The position numbers were made by a program, and so were the translations under genes. Of a DNA stretch of 54,831 nt, positions 17,358 through 24,678 are shown in pieces. The notes under the pieces were generated by a model. The model was not told the origin of the DNA. It ran no database searches and saw only the letters and a program-made list of their open reading frames with translations. Each line of letters opens with the position of its first letter. Position 1 is the stretch's first letter. This DNA comes from Actinoplanes palleronii (GTDB lineage Bacteria; Actinomycetota; Actinomycetes; Mycobacteriales; Micromonosporaceae): positions 1-54,831 of the forward strand of contig NZ_BOMS01000003.1 in assembly GCF_016862315.1 (NCBI RefSeq). Reading direction: 5' to 3'.

Positions 17358-18221
17358 GTGGTCGCCGTCGTCGAACTGACCGGGGGCCCGGGCACCGGCG
17401 TGACGTACGCGCGGGCCGCGTTCGGCCTGCTGCCCGGCCGGCGCCGCGGCAGCGCCCTGCCGGACGTCGAACTGGTGCACCGCGGCGTCACCGTGGACCG
17501 CGCGCACCTGGCCCGCTACGACCGGGTCTGCGGCCTGCGGCTGACCGACGCGCTGCCCGCCACGTACCCGCACGTGCTGGCGTTCCCGCTGGCCATGCGG
17601 CTGATGTCGGCGGCCGACTTCCCGCTGCCGCTGATCGGCCTGGTGCACGTGACGAACCGGATCACGGTGCACCGGCCGATCGACGCGGGCAGCCGGCTCG
17701 ACCTCACGGTCCGCGCGACCGATCTGCGCGAGCATCCGCGCGGCCGGCAGTTCGACATCGTCGCGACCGCGTCGGTGGACGGCGCGGTCGCCTGGCAGGG
17801 CGTGTCGACGTACCTCCGCAAGGAGTCCGCCTCCTCCACCCCGGCTGCGGCCGGTCCGGATCCGCTGCCCGCCGGCGGCGCCGTCTGGCGACTGCCCACC
17901 CGCATCGGTACGGACTACGCCGCCGTCTCCGGTGACCGCAACCCGATCCACACGTCCCGGCTGGGCGCGAAGGTGTTCGGTTTCGCCCGCCCGATCGCGC
18001 ACGGCATGTGGACGAAGGCGCGCTGCCTCGCGGCGCTGGAGGGCCGGTTGCCGGCGGCGTACACCGTGGACGTCGCGTTCAAGCAGCCGATCCTGCTGCC
18101 GTCCACGGTCCGCTTCACCTCCGCGGCGACCGGCGACGGCGTGGGCTTCGCGGTGCGGTCGAAGCGCCCGCACCTGACCGGCACGATCACCGCGCCGGTC
18201 AGCGGCGATACACCGCGCTGA
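17358..18221 (+). CDS. htdX: MaoC-type (R)-3-hydroxyacyl dehydratase, HtdX-like
   Basis: A 287-residue double hot-dog protein. The C-terminal hot dog has the hydratase-2 motif Y-A-A-V-S-G-D-R-N-P-I-H with catalytic Asp193 and His198, then F-x-R-P-I-A-H-G-M-W. The N-terminal half is a degenerate hot dog that shapes the acyl tunnel in this family. It starts with GTG one base after the fabG4 stop. The reaction is dehydration or hydration between 3-hydroxyacyl and trans-2-enoyl thioesters. The end overlaps the stop of the convergent membrane-protein gene by 23 nt. Confidence 0.9.
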   Translation: MVAVVELTGGPGTGVTYARAAFGLLPGRRRGSALPDVELVHRGVTVDRAHLARYDRVCGLRLTDALPATYPHVLAFPLAMRLMSAADFPLPLIGLVHVTNRITVHRPIDAGSRLDLTVRATDLREHPRGRQFDIVATASVDGAVAWQGVSTYLRKESASSTPAAAGPDPLPAGGAVWRLPTRIGTDYAAVSGDRNPIHTSRLGAKVFGFARPIAHGMWTKARCLAALEGRLPAAYTVDVAFKQPILLPSTVRFTSAATGDGVGFAVRSKRPHLTGTITAPVSGDTPR

Positions 18222-18831
18222 GCACGATGACCGCGGTCACCAGCACCGGCAGGACCGCCGCCGCGTAGCGGAGGAACCGCACCGCGCGGCGCATGTGCTC
18301 GTAGCGGTAGCGGTGCTGCAGAATGCAGATCCACAGCTCGGCCTTGGCCGCCTCGGCCGCGCGGGGCCCGGTCTGACCGTCCACGACCGTGGCGAACTCG
18401 GCGAAGGAGCCGATGTCCCGGGCGGTCTGGGTGCTGTTGAAGACCGGGCTGCTGGGGATGGCACCCTTCTGCGCGAACATGGCACTGCTCCCGCGCGGCG
18501 TGGTCAGCACGTCGGTCGCGTGGAAGATCGCGACCACCACCAGGACGACGCCGGTCAGCGCGATCACGCCGCAGAGGGCGTAGAGGGCGATCGGCACCGC
18601 GGCGAACCGGTCGCCGACCAGCTGCGTGATGGTCACCGCGAACGCCGCGGAGACCAGGCCGCTCGCGCTCAGCACGACGGCGGCCCGGCTGACCGTCGAC
18701 GCGCGCAGCCGGTCGTACCGGTCCAGGTGCCAGCGCAGCAGGGTCAGGTTGTCGGCACCGGCAGCCGGTTCAGAGACGGGTTTCGATCGATATCCCACGC
18801 GAGCCCCCAGCTCCGGCGATTGTTTGATCAC
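18199..18831 (-). CDS. three-TM membrane protein resembling Pycsar effector (DUF5706-like)
   Basis: A 210-residue protein with two adjacent TM helices (about 47-70 and 78-103), a cytosolic stretch of about 65 residues, and a third TM at 187-207 near the C-terminus. The pattern before TM3, A-E-L-W-I-C-I-L-Q-H-R-Y-R-Y-E-H-M-R-R-A, is like the region preceding the last TM of PycTM/DUF5706 effectors, which depolarise or perforate the membrane on sensing a cyclic nucleotide. No cyclase gene is adjacent, so activation would need another signal. It is divergent from the SIR2 fusion gene by about 45 bp. Two GTG starts are possible (18831, or 18798 with GGGGG upstream). The family match is by eye; a generic membrane protein remains possible. 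Confidence 0.6.
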   Translation of the reverse strand: MIKQSPELGARVGYRSKPVSEPAAGADNLTLLRWHLDRYDRLRASTVSRAAVVLSASGLVSAAFAVTITQLVGDRFAAVPIALYALCGVIALTGVVLVVVAIFHATDVLTTPRGSSAMFAQKGAIPSSPVFNSTQTARDIGSFAEFATVVDGQTGPRAAEAAKAELWICILQHRYRYEHMRRAVRFLRYAAAVLPVLVTAVIVLSAVYRR

Positions 18832-18876
18832 CGTGCGTGTGCTTCAGTGTCGGCAGGGTTTCATCATCGCAGGACG

Positions 18877-21800
18877 GTGCCGATCGACGTGAGCGACGAC
18901 TCTGCCGGCAAACTGACCCCGCTCGAGATGTGGCGCGAAGCCCTGCCCCGGGACGTCTTCGCCGGATTGGTGCAGTGGGCGCGCGGCCAGCACTTCGACG
19001 TGCGGCTGCTGGGCTGGAACACCGAGGGCCGGAGCGATTCCCATGTGGCCAGCGTGGCGCTCGAACGGGTGGCCGGCGGGACCTCGGGCGCCATCCTCAA
19101 GATCCTTCCGCCGGACCTGGCCCAGCGGGAGTCCCGTGCGGTGGGCATCGCGGCGGACGCCGGCCCCGCGGCGTTCGTCGACGCACACCTGACCCGCACC
19201 CTGCACGTCAGCGCCCTGCCCGGCGACAGCGGGCGATGGGTCCACCTGCAGGACGTCGCGCACGCGGGCACCGAGCAGCTGCGCGCGCTCTCCACGGTCA
19301 CCGAGGACACCCGGTTGGGTGACTACTGCGCGGTGATCCTCACCGCGCTCGCCCGGGAGTGGAACACCCCGGAGAACGAGCCCCGCCACACCGAGCACAC
19401 CCCGGCCGACTTCCTCCGCAACGACCTCACCTCCCGGGTGTCCGACCTGCGCGCCTTCGCGGTGGGCCAGGGCTGGGACCGCGACGACCCGCCACCGGTC
19501 GTCCGTTTCCCCGACGACGGCGAACCCCTGACCAATCCGCTCCTCCTGCTCAGCGGCGACGACGGCCGGCCCGGCCGGGTGACCGTCTTCCGTGGACGCG
19601 GGCACGGCGATCTGCATCCCGGCAACATCATGGTCCCGGTCGTCCGGGACGTCGCCGACGCGAGCCGGTTCCGCCTGATCGACATCGGCCGGTTCAGCAT
19701 CACCACACCGCTGTCCCGTGACCCGGCCAAGCTGCTGCTCGCCATCGCCGAGGGCTGGCTGGCCAACCTCAGCACGGACTCACCGGTGCGAACGGCCGTC
19801 GCGCAGCTGATCACCGACCCTCGCGGGTACCACGGCGCCGTCTCCACCGCGGGCTTCGTCGCCGTGGCCCGGCAGGTCTACGAGTCGGCAGCGCTCTGGG
19901 CCGCCGACCACCGATCGGTCGAGCGCTGGGAGCGGCAGCACCGCCTCGTGCTCGGCGCGTCGGCCCTGCGCACCGTGTCGCGGCCGGACGTCGCCGACCA
20001 CCTCCGCTGGTGGAACCTCGAGGTGGCGGCCCGGGCGCTGGCGCCGTTCCTGCCCCCGCCGGGACACCGCGCTCCGGCCGTCACGCGGCGACCGGCGCCC
20101 GCGCGGCACGCCGGGACGCCGGGGACACGGCCGTACCAGGCGCCACCGGCGACCGGCGACAGCCCGGAGGACGACCTGCACCGGCTGGCCAGCATCCTGC
20201 GGGAGGCGTTGACGGCCAAGGACGAACGGAAGCTGATCATCCTGGTCGGCGCGGGGATCACCGCGGCGCGGGTGCCCCGGGTCGCCCGGCTGACCACCTG
20301 GGCGCTGGACTTCGCCGACCGGGAACGCCTGACCCGCCCCCGGACCGACCCCAACGAGCCCCGGCCGGTCAACCCCGGTGTCCAGCAGGCGCTCATGTCG
20401 AAGTACGTCGAGGCCCTGGACTTCATCCGGGAGGTCCGCGGCACGGACGGGTTGCGCGCCTTCCTGCAACAGGTGAGCCTGCAGGCCCACGACACCGGCC
20501 AGCCGCCCCCGCTGACCGGTGAGGCGATGCCGGACCCGGACTACCGGCAGCTCGAAGGCACGCCGGCCGGCTGGCAGACCACCGAGGGCCTGACGTTGCT
20601 GGCCGGCCTGCTGCGTCAGCACGGCCGCAACGTCCATCCGTTCCTGCTCACCACGAACTTCGACCCGCTGCTGGAGGTAGCGGTGCGCCGGGCCGGGCTG
20701 GACCTCGGCCCCAGCCGCGCCGTCCAGGGACCCGGCGACCCGGTCACCGACCTCGGCGGCGGCACCGAACGCTGGACGGTCGTCCACCTGCACGGCACCC
20801 CGCACACCGGCTCGCTGCACTATCCGGCCGACATCGGGCAGCCCCACCGCCACCTCGAGAAGTGGCTGACCTCGATCCTGCGCGGGAACCGCCTGCTGGT
20901 GCTCGGCTACAGCGGCTGGGACGGCCTGATCCAACGGACCCTGCACCAGCATTTCGGCCGGGGCGGGGAGGAGAAGCACGACCAGGGCACCGAGGTGCTC
21001 TGGGGCGTCTACGAACCCCGGCCGGAACACCCGAACGTCGACCCGGAGCTCTCCGAGTTCTTCGGCCGGTACGACCAGCGCGGCGTGATGCCGTTCTACG
21101 GTGTCAGCGCGGACGACCTCTTCCGCATTCTCGGCGAGAAACTCAACAACAGGCGGCAGCCGCCGGCCGTCCACCCGACGTTCTACAGCACGGTGAAACA
21201 GCTGAGTCAGCGCTATCAATTCGGCCACAGTCATGTCCGGCCGGAAACCGTACCGAATTTCGTGTTCTGGCCGCACCGTCTCCGCCATCCGCATCTCATC
21301 CACGGTGTGCACGCGCTGACCGCCGCGCTGCTCAGCAAGAGAAATGTGCCGATCGAACTGCACCTCGACGACACCGACATGACCACCCGGTATGCCGACG
21401 AACGCGCGGAGGAGTTCGCCGACGCGGTTTCCGGATGGTTCGAAAGGTGCGGCGCGCACGAGCCGCCACGGATATTCCGTATTCAGGAAATGCTGAATTC
21501 GATCCCGGAGGCGGAACTCTCGGCCCGGTTGTGGCGGCTGGGCACCGACCTGTTCTCCCGGGAGAACTCGGCGCTGGACGCGCTCCTGGCCACCAAGGTG
21601 GTCAAGGCGGACCGGGGCGCCACCATCGTCGACCACACCTCGGCCGCCAACCGGCTGCTCCGCCCGCTCTACACCTGGCTGGCGCTCGACCTGGCGCAGG
21701 AGCGGCACCGGCACCGCGATCGCCCGGTGGTCACGCTCGGCGGCGTCGACGAGCAGAAGATGTGGGACCTGTGGAGCGCGCGCCGGGACGTGGTGCCGAT

Positions 21801-22149
21801 CGCCAGCATCTACGTGCCGCGCCTGCAGTCACCCGACAACCCCTGGGAGATCAACGAGCTCTGGCGGTACGGCACCTTCGGCCTGCACGATCTGGAGCGC
21901 CTGCTGGTGCGCTCGGCGGGCTCGTGGCAGACCGGCGCCCCGTTGCTCGAGTGGATCTTCAACGTCGCGAACCGGCTCACCGAGTTCGCCTCGGACGGCG
22001 CGGTGCCCGCGTTGCGCAACCCGGACGACACGACGATGTCCTGGCCGGCCTTCGCCGCCCAGCTCCACCAGATCCCCGAGGACTCGAGCAGGCGAATTGC
22101 CGAAACAATCGCGTCGTGGTTCTACCATGATGCTGCGGCGATCAGATAG
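18877..22149 (+). CDS. kinase-like / SIR2-like / class I aaRS-like fusion protein
   Basis: About 1,090 residues with three parts. (1) Residues about 20-350 resemble aminoglycoside-phosphotransferase-type kinases: Lys75 in A-I-L-K-I, H-G-D-L-H-P-G-N at 243-250 and I-D-I-G with Asp269. (2) Residues about 435-720 form a SIR2-like domain: V-G-A-G at 457-460, T-T-N-F-D with Asn594 and Asp596, H-L-H-G at 637-640, and L-G-Y-S-G-W-D; such domains degrade NAD+ in several anti-phage systems. (3) Residues about 785-1090 contain P-H-L-I-H-G at 805-810, L-H-L-D-D-T-D at 828-834 and L-G-G-V-D-E-Q at 954-960, reminiscent of HIGH, E-D-T-D and G-G-x-D-Q blocks of class I aminoacyl-tRNA synthetases; I see no KMSKS. 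The start is uncertain: I use the GTG at 18877, but GTG 18889 or ATG 18928 are possible. A radical SAM gene follows 46 nt later. Cytoplasmic; a role in defence is inferred. Confidence 0.8.
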   Translation: MPIDVSDDSAGKLTPLEMWREALPRDVFAGLVQWARGQHFDVRLLGWNTEGRSDSHVASVALERVAGGTSGAILKILPPDLAQRESRAVGIAADAGPAAFVDAHLTRTLHVSALPGDSGRWVHLQDVAHAGTEQLRALSTVTEDTRLGDYCAVILTALAREWNTPENEPRHTEHTPADFLRNDLTSRVSDLRAFAVGQGWDRDDPPPVVRFPDDGEPLTNPLLLLSGDDGRPGRVTVFRGRGHGDLHPGNIMVPVVRDVADASRFRLIDIGRFSITTPLSRDPAKLLLAIAEGWLANLSTDSPVRTAVAQLITDPRGYHGAVSTAGFVAVARQVYESAALWAADHRSVERWERQHRLVLGASALRTVSRPDVADHLRWWNLEVAARALAPFLPPPGHRAPAVTRRPAPARHAGTPGTRPYQAPPATGDSPEDDLHRLASILREALTAKDERKLIILVGAGITAARVPRVARLTTWALDFADRERLTRPRTDPNEPRPVNPGVQQALMSKYVEALDFIREVRGTDGLRAFLQQVSLQAHDTGQPPPLTGEAMPDPDYRQLEGTPAGWQTTEGLTLLAGLLRQHGRNVHPFLLTTNFDPLLEVAVRRAGLDLGPSRAVQGPGDPVTDLGGGTERWTVVHLHGTPHTGSLHYPADIGQPHRHLEKWLTSILRGNRLLVLGYSGWDGLIQRTLHQHFGRGGEEKHDQGTEVLWGVYEPRPEHPNVDPELSEFFGRYDQRGVMPFYGVSADDLFRILGEKLNNRRQPPAVHPTFYSTVKQLSQRYQFGHSHVRPETVPNFVFWPHRLRHPHLIHGVHALTAALLSKRNVPIELHLDDTDMTTRYADERAEEFADAVSGWFERCGAHEPPRIFRIQEMLNSIPEAELSARLWRLGTDLFSRENSALDALLATKVVKADRGATIVDHTSAANRLLRPLYTWLALDLAQERHRHRDRPVVTLGGVDEQKMWDLWSARRDVVPIASIYVPRLQSPDNPWEINELWRYGTFGLHDLERLLVRSAGSWQTGAPLLEWIFNVANRLTEFASDGAVPALRNPDDTTMSWPAFAAQLHQIPEDSSRRIAETIASWFYHDAAAIR

Positions 22150-22195
22150 TCTGCCGCTTTCTGCCGACGTATCGCCACCCTGCTGAGGAATCCTC

Positions 22196-23197
22196 ATGAC
22201 CGAACTTCTCGGCGTGCCCGCCATGCGGCCCGAGACGGGGAGCGACTCGTGGGACGCAAATGCTTTCAAGCTCAACAGTATTGACCTGTACATCACTTCG
22301 TTCTGCAACCGGAGGTGTACGTTCTGTTTCCTCTCGGACGCATTCCTGGACGGCCGGGAACGCATGCCGGTGGAAATGGTGCGATCCATTGTCGCCTGGG
22401 CCGAGCCGGCCGACGAGGTGACGATCCTGGGCGGTGAGCCGGCCCTGCACCCCGACTTCGCGGAGATCGTCCAGGTGGCGTCCGCCCGGCACCGGGTGCG
22501 TACCGTCACGAACGGCAGCCGCCGGTTCCGGGCCGCGCTCGCCGATCCCGCGGTCGCCGCGGCGCTGAGCCGGGTCGCGGTGTCCATCGACGCGCCGACC
22601 GGCGAGTCGATGGACCGGCTGCGCGGGCGCGGCGCCTTCGCCGACGCGGTGGCCACCATCCGGCAGCTCCAGGACGCCGGCATCCCGTACGACATCAACT
22701 GCACCGTCGTCCGCTCCTGCCTCGCCGAGTTCCCCGAGATGCTGGCGTTCGCCGAGCGGATGGGCGCGCAGCGGCTCAACGTCCACTGGTACTCGGCGGT
22801 GGGCCGGGGCCGGCGGCACGCCGCCGGGGAGGTGGTCAGCCCCGCCGACTGGCGCACCCAGGTGCTCGAGGTCGTCCGGCGGTACCGGCCACCCCGGCCG
22901 GACTACGTGGTCGACGTCGAGTTGAGCTACGCGTACGGGCTGCCCGGCGAGGACCGCGACTACTGCGCGGTACGGGACCGGGCGAATCTCCAGTTCCTGC
23001 CGAGCGGAGCGGTCTTCTCCTGCGGCCTGCTGGTGGAGAGCGAGAGCCGCAGCGCCTACGAGTGGCGGTCCGGCACGCTCTACTCCCGCGCCGGCGACAC
23101 CGAGCTCTCCCGTGCCCACGACTGCACCGGCTGCCCGTTCCGGTCGAGTGACGACGGCTACACACCGCTGTGCATCTACAATCGGCTGATGTTATGA
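22196..23197 (+). CDS. radical SAM protein with extra C-terminal cysteines
   Basis: A 333-residue radical SAM enzyme. The [4Fe-4S]/SAM motif is C-N-R-R-C-T-F-C (Cys37, 41, 44), followed by G-G-E-P near residue 81 and T-N-G-S. The C-terminal third has cysteines in D-Y-C, F-S-C-G, D-C-T-G-C and P-L-C-I-Y, a spacing like SPASM or twitch auxiliary clusters, so it probably modifies a peptide, protein or other small molecule. The ATG has GAGGA upstream inside a GAGGAATCCTC palindrome. It follows the SIR2 fusion by 46 nt and precedes a HAD gene by 7 nt, so the three form an operon. No precursor peptide gene is visible beside it. Substrate unknown. Confidence 0.88.
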   Translation: MTELLGVPAMRPETGSDSWDANAFKLNSIDLYITSFCNRRCTFCFLSDAFLDGRERMPVEMVRSIVAWAEPADEVTILGGEPALHPDFAEIVQVASARHRVRTVTNGSRRFRAALADPAVAAALSRVAVSIDAPTGESMDRLRGRGAFADAVATIRQLQDAGIPYDINCTVVRSCLAEFPEMLAFAERMGAQRLNVHWYSAVGRGRRHAAGEVVSPADWRTQVLEVVRRYRPPRPDYVVDVELSYAYGLPGEDRDYCAVRDRANLQFLPSGAVFSCGLLVESESRSAYEWRSGTLYSRAGDTELSRAHDCTGCPFRSSDDGYTPLCIYNRLML

Positions 23198-23204
23198 CTC
23201 CATC

Positions 23205-23912
23205 GTGGCCGCTCACGCTGACGTCAGACTGACCATCTTCGATGCGTTCAACACCATCGTGCTTCCCCGCGCCGGGCAGCACGGCACTTTCGCCACCGGC
23301 CTGCAGCGGCGGGGCGTGCCATCGAGCACGCTCCCCGAGTTGCAGCGGCTCAGCGAGGGCCTGGTCCATCGGGACCCATCCGCCTCCCGCTCGTCCTATC
23401 TGGCCTGGTGCGCGAACACCCTCGACGAGGTCGCCGCGCTCGGGGTGACCACCGGGTCGGCGCCGCTGATCGTCCCGGCGCTGGAGCAGCTGCATCCCGG
23501 CCGGATGGCGCCGCTGCCGGGCGTCATGGAACTGCTCGCCGAGTTGCGCGACCGCGGCGTCAAGGTGGCGGTGTGCAGCAACTGGTCGTGGGACCTGGAG
23601 GACGACTTGGCCGACTGCGGGCTGCTCGACATGGTCGACGTCGTCGTGTCGTCGGCCCGGGCCGGGCTGCGCAAACCGCAACCGGAGATCTATCGGCGCG
23701 TGCTGGCGGCGGCCGGGGCGACCTCGCAGTCCGCGTTGTTCGTCGGCGACAGCCTCGCCGCCGACGTGCTCGGACCGGCCAGCGCGGGGATCCGCGCGGT
23801 GCACCTGGTCCGCTCGCACCGGCCGAGCACCGCCCGGCTCCAGATCAAGGACATCGCCGACGTACGGCAGTTCACCGCGGTGCCCCGTCAGCGGCGCCGG
23901 CGCGACCTCTGA
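23205..23912 (+). CDS. HAD-family hydrolase
   Basis: A 235-residue haloacid-dehalogenase-superfamily protein, subfamily IA. Motif I is F-D-A-F-N-T with nucleophile Asp13; motif II is C-S-N-W; motif III is K-P-Q-P-E-I-Y; motif IV is F-V-G-D-S-x-x-A-D-V. The second acidic residue of motif I is Phe, as in the dehalogenase-like D-x-F/Y-G-T group, so it may be a phosphatase with altered chemistry or a dehalogenase-like hydrolase. It starts with GTG 7 nt after the radical SAM gene and should be co-expressed with it, perhaps acting on the radical SAM product or a related phosphorylated compound. Confidence 0.88.
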   Translation: MAAHADVRLTIFDAFNTIVLPRAGQHGTFATGLQRRGVPSSTLPELQRLSEGLVHRDPSASRSSYLAWCANTLDEVAALGVTTGSAPLIVPALEQLHPGRMAPLPGVMELLAELRDRGVKVAVCSNWSWDLEDDLADCGLLDMVDVVVSSARAGLRKPQPEIYRRVLAAAGATSQSALFVGDSLAADVLGPASAGIRAVHLVRSHRPSTARLQIKDIADVRQFTAVPRQRRRRDL

Positions 23913-24078
23913 GGCTCCGGTCCTCGACGACGGCGCCGGTGTCCGGGAGCCCGCGGGGGACGAACCGCTCGGTGCCGTCCGGGTGGTGAGTCCCCGGACC
24001 GGCTGACCGCTCAGGTCCGGCGGGACGCTGTCGATCCTCATGGCCGTCATCAACCGCCCACCGCCGAGGGGATCAGCC

Positions 24079-24678
24079 GTGCCGGACAGTCAGCACACCG
24101 ACGTGAGCACTCCGCTGGGTTACGCACCGCCCATGCCCGCCCCGGCCTACCCACCGGCCGGCTACGCCCAGCCCGGTTACGCCGAGGCCGTCCACGCGCA
24201 GCCCGGCTACCCGCCGCAGACCGCCTACCCCCAGCCCGCCTACCCGCAGCCCGGCTATCCCCCGCAGGCCGGCTACGCCCAGCCCGGTCACGCCGAGGCC
24301 GTCCACGCGCAGCCCGGCTACCCGCCACAGACCGGTTATGCCCAGCCCGGCTACCCGCCACAGTCCGGCTACCCGCAGCAGCCCGGCTACCCGCAGCAGA
24401 CCGCCTACCCGCAGCCCGGATACCCCGTCGCCGCCCAGCCGATGATGCCGGGCCAGCCCCAGGCCGGCCCCTACGGCTACGGCCCGCCGGTGATCGCCGG
24501 TCCGCGGCCGTCCGTCTGGCCGGTGGTCGTGCTCACGCTCCTGCTCGGCATCTTCGGCCTGATCTTCGCCTACCTGCGGGCCGGCAAGGCGCGCTCGATG
24601 GGCTTCTCCGAGCGCCCCTACTGGCAGGCCTGGGCGATCACCTTCGCCTGCTGGCTCGCCCTGGTGGTCGTTCTCTAG
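24079..24678 (+). CDS. Tyr/Pro/Gln-rich repeat protein with two TM helices
   Basis: About 199 residues. I choose the GTG at 24079 because AGGGG lies 7 nt upstream; an ATG at 24040 lacks such a site. The first two thirds are tandem Q-P-G-Y-P-P-Q and A-Q-P-G-Y units, including a block containing Y-A-E-A-V-H-A-Q-P-G that recurs after 37 residues (DNA about 24160 and 24271). Two hydrophobic segments follow (about 147-167 and 182-199). Tyr/Pro-rich cytoplasmic tails of this kind are common in actinobacterial small membrane proteins and are expected to be disordered. The stop overlaps the convergent acyl-CoA ligase gene by 4 nt. Function unknown. Confidence 0.75.
   Translation: MPDSQHTDVSTPLGYAPPMPAPAYPPAGYAQPGYAEAVHAQPGYPPQTAYPQPAYPQPGYPPQAGYAQPGHAEAVHAQPGYPPQTGYAQPGYPPQSGYPQQPGYPQQTAYPQPGYPVAAQPMMPGQPQAGPYGYGPPVIAGPRPSVWPVVVLTLLLGIFGLIFAYLRAGKARSMGFSERPYWQAWAITFACWLALVVVL

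Noticed and set aside
18295..18876. N-terminal extension of the SIR2 fusion reading frame
   Set aside because: The first 194 codons are antisense to the three-TM protein gene and have no protein-like composition. The kinase-like domain begins after 18877.
19780..21714. A 644-codon minus-strand open frame inside the SIR2 fusion gene
   Set aside because: It is a shadow of the real plus-strand gene; the kinase and SIR2 motifs are all in the plus frame.
22196..23197. Prokaryotic viperin
   Set aside because: The radical SAM protein has C-N-R-R-C-T-F-C like many families, but its C-terminus has SPASM/twitch-like cysteines and lacks the viperin-type ending. No nucleotide kinase is next to it.
23205..23912. 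Inactive HAD because motif I lacks the second Asp
   Set aside because: D-A-F-N-T resembles the D-x-F/Y-G-T form of functional dehalogenase-type HAD proteins, and motifs II-IV are complete, so inactivity is not supported.
24079..24678. Cell-wall or spore-coat structural protein
   Set aside because: The Q-P-G-Y-P-P repeats tempt this reading, but there is no signal peptide and the repeats precede two TM helices, which points to a disordered cytoplasmic tail of a small membrane protein.
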